Assembly: GCA_002788755.1 (NCBI GenBank)
Contig: PFRW01000015.1
Location: 1-9,813, forward strand
DNA length: 9,813 nt
Source of the DNA: Candidatus Peregrinibacteria bacterium CG_4_9_14_0_2_um_filter_41_14
GTDB lineage: Bacteria > Patescibacteriota > Gracilibacteria > UBA1369 > UM-FILTER-41-14
Direction of reading: 5' to 3'
Shown here piece by piece: positions 1 through 6,081 of the stretch (positions are counted from its first letter, which is position 1; each line of letters starts with the position of its first letter). Below the pieces are notes generated by a model. The model did no database searches. It saw only the letters and a program-made list of their open reading frames with translations, and had not been told where the DNA came from. The position numbers and the translations under genes are program-made.

Positions 1-231
1 TACATCGAAGGCTACCTAAAGACTCGCACTTGGGAAGCAGAAGATGGAACTCGTCTAAGAAAAACAGAAATCGTTATCCAAGATCTCATCATCCTAGAAA
101 AAAGAGGTGATGAACACGAAGATAATCATAACGACAATTACATTCCAGCAGAAACTGTACCAGTCAGCACTCCTCCTCCAGCAAACACCGATCCGGGAAT
201 AATCAATATCGATCAAGATCTAGGACTTTAA
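1..231 (+). CDS. ssb: Single-stranded DNA-binding protein, C-terminal part (5' end outside window)
   Basis: The 76 residues read in frame 1 match the end of a bacterial SSB OB fold: YIEGYLKTRTW, an acidic turn (EAEDGTR), then KTEIVIQDLIILEKRG. This corresponds to the G-x-L-x-T-R-x-W/Y ... T-E-V-x-x-x-x-x-x-L strands of E. coli and Bacillus SSB. A short hydrophilic, Pro/Asn/Asp-rich linker follows (about residues 40-66), then the tip INIDQDLGL. SSB coats single-stranded DNA in replication and repair, and the tip normally docks partner enzymes. Here the tip aligns with the family IDISDDDLPF type but ends Gly-Leu instead of Pro-Phe. Two TAA stops are in tandem (229-234). The sequence does not resemble the RpoB C-terminus that normally precedes rpoC. 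No start codon is visible because the gene begins upstream of the window. The SSB call is fairly secure from the OB-fold signature, but more than half the protein is unseen. Confidence 0.8.
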   Translation, partial: YIEGYLKTRTWEAEDGTRLRKTEIVIQDLIILEKRGDEHEDNHNDNYIPAETVPVSTPPPANTDPGIINIDQDLGL

Positions 232-275
232 TAATCATTTAGAAACCTAACTACTCTCTAATACCTCGCTAATCT

Positions 276-3200
276 ATGGCCTCTCCAACCCAAAAAAAGG
301 ACATAAATAACTTCGACGCCATTGCCATCTCCGTTGCTTCTCCGGAGCAAATTCTCTCTTGGTCGCATGGTGAAGTTAAAAAGCCCGAAACCATTAACTA
401 CCGAACTCAAAAACCGGAACGTGACGGTTTATTCTGTGAACGAATTTTTGGTCCAACCAAAAACTACGAATGTTATTGCGGAAAATACAAGCGTATTCGT
501 TACAAAGGTGTAATTTGCGAAAAATGTGGCGTCGAAGTAACTCACTCCAGCGTTCGACGTGAACGAATGGGCCACATCAAACTAGCTGTACCAACTACTC
601 ATATTTGGTACCTTCGTTCAACACCAAGCCGTATTGGTTTACTTTTAGATTTACCAATCAAAACAATTGAACAAGTTGTTTACTTTGCCGCTTACATTAT
701 TACCGAAGCAAACATTGAAGCTAAAAATGAAGCAATCGAGCAACTCACTACCGAATTCAAACAATTCAAGAAAAAACTTGTTGATGAAGAAAAAGAAAAA
801 CATGCAGAACTAAAAGCTAAATTATCCGGTCAAACTCTGGAAAAAGCTAAAGAAGATGTTACGTCAGAATACGCGCAAAAAGCTGAAGAATTAACTGAAC
901 AACACAACAGCGCCAAAAGTGACCTAAAATCAATTGAAGTAGGTACGGTTATCAACGAACTTGAGTACCGTGACCTTTCTCTAAAATTTGGCCATGTCTT
1001 TAAAGCAAGTACCGGTGCCGCTTCAATCCGCGACATTATCGAAAACATGGATCTTGAAGGCATGCTTGCCGACCTAACCGGCCAACAAAAACGTCTATCA
1101 GGCCAAAAACTGAAAAAGACAATCAAACGAATCAAATTAATTGGTAGTTTGCTTAAAGGTAAAATCAAACCGGAATGGATGGTACTTAACATTCTTCCGG
1201 TAATTCCTCCCGATATTCGTCCAATGGTTCAGCTGGATGGTGGCCGTTTTGCCGCATCTGATCTTAACGACCTTTATCGACGTGTGATTAACCGTAACAA
1301 TCGTCTTAAAAAATTATTAAGTATTGGCGCCCCTGAAGTAATTTGCCGTAATGAAAAACGGATGCTTCAAGAAGCCGTAGATACACTTTTAAACAATAGC
1401 GCTCGTCAAAGTCGCGCCGCCTTTACTGCAGGCAGCAAACGTAAATTACGTTCACTTTCTGACATGCTTAAAGGTAAACAAGGACGTTTCCGTCAAAACT
1501 TACTTGGTAAACGTGTTGATTACTCCGGTCGTTCTGTAATTGTAATCGGCCCTACCCTAAAATTAAACCAATGTGGTTTACCAAAAGAAATGGCTTTAGA
1601 GCTCTTCAAACCATTCGTAATTGGTCGTCTAATTCGTGATGGCTATGCACACAACATTAAGAGTGCCGAAAAACTAATATCCGCAAACAGACGTGAAGTT
1701 TGGGATATCCTCGAAGAAGAAACACGTGATCGTCATGTACTGCTAAATCGTGCGCCTACTTTGCATAGATTAGGTATTCAAGCTTTCAAACCTGTGTTAA
1801 TCGAAGGTAAAGCGATTCAAGTTCACCCCCTAGTATGTGCCGCCTTTAATGCGGATTTTGATGGTGATCAAATGGCTGTTCACGTTCCCCTATCCGACCA
1901 AGCACAAAAAGAAGCCGGTGAAATCATTGTGTCTAATCACAATTTACTAAAACCATCTGCCGGTGAACCAATTACAACTCCAACTCAAGATATCGTACTT
2001 GGTTGTTATTATTTGACCAAAATCACACCCGGTGAAAAAGGCGAAAATATGATCTTCGGTAATCCAAAAGAAGCAATTGCCTCAAATCAACTAGGGCATC
2101 TTCACCTTCAAGCACCAATTCGTGTTCGTATTAACAATGAAATCATTGAAACAACCGCTGGACGACTAATCTTTAATGAAGTTATTCCCGAGAAACTTGG
2201 CTTCGTTAATAAAACTTTCAACAAAAAAGCTTTATCAAACTTAGTCGACGAAGCTCTAAATCTTTATGAAGATCATGATATTCTAACTCGTTTCTTGGAC
2301 GACCTTAAAAAAATGGGCTTTTACTATGCAACCAGATCAGGCCTTTCTATTTCTGCTTCCGACATGATTATCCCTGACAACAAAGAAGAAGCTATTGACC
2401 TAGCCGACGAAGAAGTAAAGAAAATCAACAATTTCTTCTGGCAAGGTTTAATTACAGACAACGAACGTTATCTACATACAATTAGAATTTGGAGTGAAAC
2501 CAAAAACGACATCTCCAATCAAATGATCTCATGTTACGAAGAATCAAACGACATTCACCACATTGTAAACTCTGGTGCTCGTGGTAACTGGGGACAAGTT
2601 ACGCAGATGTCCGGTATGAAAGGACTCGTAGCCAATCCGGCCGGTAAAACAATCGAATTACCGATTAAAGCCAGTCTTAAAGAAGGTTTCTCCATTCTTG
2701 AATACTTTATTGCCACGCATGGTGGACGTAAAGGTAAATCAGATACAGCGTTAAAGACTGCCGAAGCCGGTTATCTAACACGTCGTTTAGTAGATGCCGT
2801 TCAAGATATCGTAATCCGCGAAATCGATTGTGGCAGTAAAGAACCTCACACAATCACCGTTGCCGAAAGCCAACAAATTGGTGAAGATTTCGACAAACGA
2901 ATATTCGGACGTGTAATGGCCGACGCCCTTGTAGATCCAAAAACAGGTGAAGTATTAATCGAAGCCAACCATGACATTGGACGTGGCGAAATTAAAGCGA
3001 TCGAAGATGCCAACATCACCGAAGTAAAAGTACGATCAGTAATCACATGTAAAACCAAAGGTGGTATCTGTAAGAAATGTTACGGTCGTGACTTAGGAAC
3101 AAATAAAGAAGTAGAAATTGGTACCGCCGTCGGTATTATTGCCGCCCAAAGTATTGGTGAACCGGGTACTCAGTTAACGATGCGTACCTTCCATATGGGT

Positions 3201-4097
3201 GGTATTGCGCAAGAATCCGATATTACCCAAGGTCTTACTCGTGTAGAAGAACTGTTTGAAGCAAGAACACCAAAATCACCTGCAATTGTCAGCGAAATCC
3301 CTGGTAAAGTTACAATCAACCATAAAGGTCAAGTTACTAAAGTTAGTATTACCTCGGTTGAACCGATCGACACTACCTACATTATCCCTGAACTATTTGA
3401 GGCAACTGTTTCTGTTGGTGACACAATCAAAGAACGTCAAGCAATGGCTAAAAGTACAACTTCAAACCGAAGCCTTCGTTCTAAAGAAGCCGGTGTTGTT
3501 AAAGCAATCATCGACAACGAAATCATCCTCGAAAGCGACGGCAATGTTACCCAAGAATACACAATTCCACCTCGTAAAACTTTACGTGTAGTCAATGGTG
3601 ACCTTGTTGGCATTGGTACTCCCCTAACATCAGGTCACTTAGATCTTCGTGAATTCATGAAGCTCACATCTTTTTACGACGTTCAAAAATACATCGTACA
3701 AGAAGTACAAAGTATTTACGCTTCTCAAGGACAAACAATTAATGACAAACATATCGAAATCATTGCCCGCCAAATGCTCTCTACTTGCCGTGTGCTCGAA
3801 TCTGGCGACAGTTCTTACCTACCGGGTGAAATCATCGACATCATCACCTTAAATCGCGAGAATCAAGAATTAATAGACGACGGTAAAAAGATCATTCGTG
3901 CCGAAAGACTATTGCTTGGTCTAACCCGTACATCTCTATACACCGAAAGTTGGCTATCTGCCGCTTCATTCCAGGAAACAATCCGTGTCCTAGTTGAAGC
4001 CTCCACAACCAAAAAAGTGGATCAACTTAAAGGTCTTAAAGAAAACGTTATTATTGGTAAACTTATTCCAGCTGGTAAAACTTACCGAGAATGGTAA
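276..4097 (+). CDS. rpoC: DNA-directed RNA polymerase subunit beta'
   Basis: This is the largest catalytic subunit of RNA polymerase, 1273 residues and complete. The start ATG gives the family N-terminus (FDAIAISVASPEQILSWS). The first zinc site has Cys66, Cys68, Cys81 and Cys84. The clamp and rudder follow, then the Mg-binding NADFDGD loop with Asp527, Asp529 and Asp531. The second zinc site is Cys852, Cys925, Cys932 and Cys935. The trigger loop contains QLTMRTFHMGG with Met969, Arg970 and His973, and the end is ENVIIGKLIPAGKTYREW. The large trigger-loop insertion of Proteobacteria is absent, as GGIAQESDITQGL runs straight on. A charged coiled-coil-like insert lies at about residues 143-218. 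It starts 44 bases after the preceding gene, with no Shine-Dalgarno in front of the ATG. rpoB does not lie directly upstream, which is unusual. A strong terminator follows the stop. Identification is certain. Confidence 0.99.
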   Translation: MASPTQKKDINNFDAIAISVASPEQILSWSHGEVKKPETINYRTQKPERDGLFCERIFGPTKNYECYCGKYKRIRYKGVICEKCGVEVTHSSVRRERMGHIKLAVPTTHIWYLRSTPSRIGLLLDLPIKTIEQVVYFAAYIITEANIEAKNEAIEQLTTEFKQFKKKLVDEEKEKHAELKAKLSGQTLEKAKEDVTSEYAQKAEELTEQHNSAKSDLKSIEVGTVINELEYRDLSLKFGHVFKASTGAASIRDIIENMDLEGMLADLTGQQKRLSGQKLKKTIKRIKLIGSLLKGKIKPEWMVLNILPVIPPDIRPMVQLDGGRFAASDLNDLYRRVINRNNRLKKLLSIGAPEVICRNEKRMLQEAVDTLLNNSARQSRAAFTAGSKRKLRSLSDMLKGKQGRFRQNLLGKRVDYSGRSVIVIGPTLKLNQCGLPKEMALELFKPFVIGRLIRDGYAHNIKSAEKLISANRREVWDILEEETRDRHVLLNRAPTLHRLGIQAFKPVLIEGKAIQVHPLVCAAFNADFDGDQMAVHVPLSDQAQKEAGEIIVSNHNLLKPSAGEPITTPTQDIVLGCYYLTKITPGEKGENMIFGNPKEAIASNQLGHLHLQAPIRVRINNEIIETTAGRLIFNEVIPEKLGFVNKTFNKKALSNLVDEALNLYEDHDILTRFLDDLKKMGFYYATRSGLSISASDMIIPDNKEEAIDLADEEVKKINNFFWQGLITDNERYLHTIRIWSETKNDISNQMISCYEESNDIHHIVNSGARGNWGQVTQMSGMKGLVANPAGKTIELPIKASLKEGFSILEYFIATHGGRKGKSDTALKTAEAGYLTRRLVDAVQDIVIREIDCGSKEPHTITVAESQQIGEDFDKRIFGRVMADALVDPKTGEVLIEANHDIGRGEIKAIEDANITEVKVRSVITCKTKGGICKKCYGRDLGTNKEVEIGTAVGIIAAQSIGEPGTQLTMRTFHMGGIAQESDITQGLTRVEELFEARTPKSPAIVSEIPGKVTINHKGQVTKVSITSVEPIDTTYIIPELFEATVSVGDTIKERQAMAKSTTSNRSLRSKEAGVVKAIIDNEIILESDGNVTQEYTIPPRKTLRVVNGDLVGIGTPLTSGHLDLREFMKLTSFYDVQKYIVQEVQSIYASQGQTINDKHIEIIARQMLSTCRVLESGDSSYLPGEIIDIITLNRENQELIDDGKKIIRAERLLLGLTRTSLYTESWLSAASFQETIRVLVEASTTKKVDQLKGLKENVIIGKLIPAGKTYREW

Positions 4098-4119
4098 ACT
4101 CCTATCTGTAATAAAACTT

Positions 4120-4149
4120 AAAGAGTCCCTCATCGCAGGGGCTCTTTTT
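4120..4149 (+). terminator. Intrinsic terminator after rpoC
   Basis: An 11-bp stem (4120-4130 with 4137-4147, AAAGAGTCCCT / AGGGGCTCTTT, one T-G wobble) surrounds a six-base loop (CATCGC), and the right arm runs into a T tract ending at 4149. It lies 22 bases after the rpoC stop, so the rpoC transcript should end here. This isolates the downstream island as its own unit. Confidence 0.9.
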
Positions 4150-4164
4150 AAATTTTACATTTTA

Positions 4165-4173
4165 TGCTACAAT
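4165..4173 (+). promoter_or_regulatory. Possible extended -10 promoter for the surface-protein locus
   Basis: TGCTACAAT fits the extended -10 form TGnTATAAT with one mismatch. Seventeen bases upstream the -35 position holds only TTTTTA (4145-4150), which overlaps the terminator T tract, so recognition would rest on the extended -10. The start of transcription would fall near 4180, about 20 bases before the ATG at 4200. A second hexamer, TAGAAT at 4181-4186, is an alternative but has no -35 match. This call rests on a short motif only. Confidence 0.4.
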
Positions 4174-4199
4174 TACCAGATAGAATCTAACTTTGCCCC

Positions 4200-4346
4200 A
4201 TGGCATATACTTGGCGAAAGGCCCGACGGGGCGCCTCCCTAATCATCGCCATGTTTTTATGCGTTCTAATTTTGCTGTATGCCATGCCCCTAGCAAATTT
4301 AAATGTAGCTATTATAAAAAACAGGTTCTTTAAACACTTTGGGTAA
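4200..4346 (+). CDS. Signal-peptide-like small ORF, probably the detached N-terminus of the next gene
   Basis: This 48-residue reading frame has the three parts of a secretion signal: a basic start (Arg6, Lys7, Arg9, Arg10), an uninterrupted hydrophobic core at about residues 13-28 (SLIIAMFLCVLILLYA), and a small-residue end, MPLA, near residue 32 where a signal peptidase could cut. About 16 residues follow before TAA at 4344. It shares a frame with the cysteine-rich ORF downstream, separated by this TAA and a TAG at 4356. I infer that it is the export signal of that protein, cut off by mutation, by an assembly indel pair, or by a real frameshift. Alternatively it is an independent small membrane peptide. 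The ATG has no Shine-Dalgarno. GC-rich bases at 4213-4235 encode the basic part. Confidence 0.5.
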   Translation: MAYTWRKARRGASLIIAMFLCVLILLYAMPLANLNVAIIKNRFFKHFG

Positions 4347-4409
4347 GATTTTCCATAGTTTTGGGCTAGTGGAATAGGCACAACTCAAATTTGTGATAAC
4401 GGAGAGCCC

Positions 4410-4964
4410 ATGCCCGGAGTCGAAGTTTGTACTATACAGGGGATGGATGTAAATATCTCGTGTGTGGCACAGAGTGAACTTTGCAATGAGGATTGTAATG
4501 GCAATCCCGTAGTTATTTTGACTAGACCATTTTTACCGGGTGATCCATGTGATACAAATGAAGTTTGTCCTGGAACCAATGTTCCTGTCCCAGGGGAATT
4601 GGCTGCGGACATGAATAATTGTAATCCTGTAAATTTGTGTACGGTTCAATGTGCTTCAGAATGTATTGCCAAATTTGGTGCTTGTCCAACAACTCCTAAT
4701 CCAGATGCCGGCACCGATGTAGAACAAGATAGTGATACCGGTCTTACTACACCCGATGCCGATAATAGTACGGATACAGGTGATAATGTTGAACCTGATG
4801 CAGTAGAAGGAGAGGATCAAGGTCTTGTTGTCCCCAAGGAACAGAAGGCCCCTAGCTGTAGTACAGCACCAAACTCTACTCCGGAAGACGTCAAAAATAC
4901 AATTTGGGCGTTACTTATGGCAATGGGTACAATTGGTGCAACTGGATTAAGAAAGCGAAAGTAG
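4410..4964 (+). CDS. Cysteine-rich surface protein with acidic linker and C-terminal membrane anchor (N-terminus probably incomplete)
   Basis: I do not recognise the family. From the ATG there are 184 residues with 12 cysteines, at 7, 18, 25, 29, 47, 53, 71, 77, 81, 85, 92 and 150. Residues 95-148 form a low-complexity Asp/Thr/Glu/Pro linker without cysteine. Residues about 164-180 are a hydrophobic segment (TIWALLMAMGTIGATGL) ending in RKRK, a typical C-terminal anchor. This layout predicts a disulfide-rich exported domain held on a stalk, but this start gives no signal peptide. The frame stays open back to 4359, and the codons before the ATG read ICDNGEP, which with MPGVEV resembles the NGEPLPGVxV strand of surface Ig-like or carboxypeptidase-regulatory-like domains. 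The true protein therefore likely begins upstream, probably at 4200. A GGAG lies five bases before the ATG and could allow local initiation. It sits between rpoC and rpsL, where no such gene is usual, and its role is unknown. Confidence 0.65.
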   Translation: MPGVEVCTIQGMDVNISCVAQSELCNEDCNGNPVVILTRPFLPGDPCDTNEVCPGTNVPVPGELAADMNNCNPVNLCTVQCASECIAKFGACPTTPNPDAGTDVEQDSDTGLTTPDADNSTDTGDNVEPDAVEGEDQGLVVPKEQKAPSCSTAPNSTPEDVKNTIWALLMAMGTIGATGLRKRK

Positions 4965-4972
4965 CAGAAGAT

Positions 4973-4999
4973 GCCCTCGCCCTTCGGTCTCGGGTTTTT
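4973..4999 (+). terminator. Weak terminator-like hairpin after the cysteine-rich gene
   Basis: CCC at 4974-4976 can pair with GGG at 4992-4994, enclosing an imperfect stem around CCTTCGG (4981-4987), followed by TTTTT at 4995-4999. It is nine bases after the TAG stop. The stem has several mismatches, so termination here would be partial at best. Confidence 0.35.
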
Positions 5000-5094
5000 C
5001 CCAGGAACAAATTTCCTATATACTTACCTTCATGGTCTAATCATATTCCCCCACCCTATCCAAAACAACCTATTCCACTCTGGAACTGTACTTC

Positions 5095-5123
5095 TTGAAT
5101 TTTCCTCTTGCATAAAGTCTAAT
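5095..5123 (+). promoter_or_regulatory. Sigma70-type promoter for rpsL-rpsG-fusA
   Basis: TTGAAT (5095-5100) and TCTAAT (5118-5123) match the -35 and -10 consensus at four of six and five of six bases, with an ideal 17-base spacer. Transcription would start near 5130 and give a leader of about 37 bases before rpsL. The rest of the 4965-5166 gap shows only the weak hairpin and no other gene. Confidence 0.55.
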
Positions 5124-5166
5124 CTTCCACTAAATTACCGAAGCTAGAAAATTAAGTCACTTATCA

Positions 5167-5583
5167 ATGCCAACCATCAATCAACTCGTTCGTAAAGGGC
5201 GACCAAAGAAACGAAAAGGAGATGTTACTCCTGCACTAACTTATGCAAGTAACAACTTAAAAGGAGGAAAGAAGATTAAAGTAAATGCTCCCCAAAAACG
5301 CGGAGTATGTGTACGTGTCTTCACAATGACACCAAAGAAACCGAATTCAGCTTTACGAAAAGTTGCTCGTGTTCGACTTACTAACGGTATGGAGGTTAAC
5401 GCCTACATCCCCGGCGAAGGTCACAATCTACAAGAGCACTCTGTTGTTTTAATCCGTGGTGGCCGTGTAAAAGATTTACCGGGTGTACGTTATCATATCG
5501 TTCGCGGTAATTTGGATACTCAAGGTGTAGACGGACGTCAAAAAAGCCGTTCTAAATACGGAACTAAACGACCTAAAAAATAA
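5167..5583 (+). CDS. rpsL: 30S ribosomal protein S12 (uS12)
   Basis: This is the decoding-centre protein of the small subunit, which contacts helices 27 and 44 of 16S rRNA and helps proofreading. At 138 residues it has the longer form seen in Bacillus rather than the 124-residue E. coli form, with the extra residues between about 17 and 42. The core is intact: PQKRGVC (42-48), TPKKPNSALRK (55-65), GEGHNLQEHS (83-92) and GGRVKDLPGVRYH (98-110). Lys57 and Lys102 match E. coli Lys43 and Lys88, the positions whose mutation gives streptomycin resistance, and both are wild type. Asp103 corresponds to the aspartate that is methylthiolated in E. coli. It is the first gene of the str operon, with rpsG 22 bases downstream. 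Two TAA stops are in tandem. There is no Shine-Dalgarno. Identification is certain. Confidence 0.99.
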   Translation: MPTINQLVRKGRPKKRKGDVTPALTYASNNLKGGKKIKVNAPQKRGVCVRVFTMTPKKPNSALRKVARVRLTNGMEVNAYIPGEGHNLQEHSVVLIRGGRVKDLPGVRYHIVRGNLDTQGVDGRQKSRSKYGTKRPKK

Positions 5584-5605
5584 TAATTACTAAGTACTAA
5601 TTAAT

Positions 5606-6058
5606 ATGAAACATAACGCAGTTTACATCGCCAGCTATTCAACTCCTCTTCTAGAGAAGTTTATCAATTACGTAATGTTGGACGGAAAGAAATCAGTAGC
5701 TCGAGACATTACTAAAGAGATGCTAGCCACAATGAAAGAAAAGACAAAGCAAGATCCCCTAAAAGTATTCGAGCAAGCTGTTAGCAATGTAAAACCTGCA
5801 ATGGAAGTACGAGCTAAGCGTATTGGTGGTGCTGTTTATCAAATTCCTATGGAAGTTAAGCCTAAGCGTCAAGTTATGTTGGCTTTCCGTTGGATTATTG
5901 ATGCTGCCCGCAAACGTAAAGGCGCACCAATGGCCGAAAAATTAGCTACTGAACTACTTCAAGCTTTTAACAACGAAGGGGCTTCAATGAAGAAGAAAGA
6001 AGATACTCATCGTATGGCACAAGCTAATAAGGCATTCGCTCATTACGCTCGTTACTAA
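5606..6058 (+). CDS. rpsG: 30S ribosomal protein S7 (uS7), short N-terminus
   Basis: uS7 starts assembly of the 30S head by binding the 3' domain of 16S rRNA and lines the exit-site tRNA channel. The 150 residues include LLEKFINYVMLDGKKS (15-30), NVKPAMEVRAKRIGGAVYQIPMEV (61-84, where the central RIGGAVYQIP is the conserved beta hairpin), RWIIDAARKRKG (95-106) and the C-terminal EDTHRMAQANKAFAHYARY. The usual basic start (PRRR followed by a short linker with DP) is missing and is replaced by MKHNAVYIASYSTP. An upstream start is excluded by an in-frame TAA at 5591-5593 with no start codon between it and the ATG. The gene sits 22 bases after rpsL and 23 before fusA, in the standard str order. 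There is no Shine-Dalgarno. Identification is certain; the short end is a real difference from E. coli (156 residues). Confidence 0.98.
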   Translation: MKHNAVYIASYSTPLLEKFINYVMLDGKKSVARDITKEMLATMKEKTKQDPLKVFEQAVSNVKPAMEVRAKRIGGAVYQIPMEVKPKRQVMLAFRWIIDAARKRKGAPMAEKLATELLQAFNNEGASMKKKEDTHRMAQANKAFAHYARY

Positions 6059-6081
6059 AACCAATAACTAACTCTAAGCTC

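Noticed and set aside
1..231. Could be the C-terminus of RpoB, as expected before rpoC
   Set aside because: It lacks the RpoB ending (PESF, then the LxSLGL type tail) and instead matches the SSB OB-fold strand pattern and acidic tip.
830..1192. 120-residue open frame on the minus strand inside rpoC
   Set aside because: It is fully inside a conserved gene on the other strand, and its composition looks like the reverse of rpoC codons. The same applies to minus-strand frames at 2846-3058, 7441-7785 and 8261-8599.
4344..4358. Stop-codon read-through of TAA and TAG joining the two surface-protein ORFs
   Set aside because: Two different stops only nine bases apart with no visible read-through signal make this far less likely than an indel pair.
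4187..4381. 64-residue minus-strand frame over the signal-peptide ORF
   Set aside because: It is the reverse of the hydrophobic signal region and has no promoter or start context. The plus-strand reading has a clear n-, h- and c-region.
4904..5098. Small plus-strand frame spanning the end of the cysteine-rich gene
   Set aside because: It reads the anchor region in another frame and continues into a C/T-rich gap with no protein-like pattern.
5261..5267. AAGGAGG resembling a strong Shine-Dalgarno
   Set aside because: It lies inside rpsL, encoding the Lys-Gly-Gly-Lys stretch, with no start codon at the right distance.
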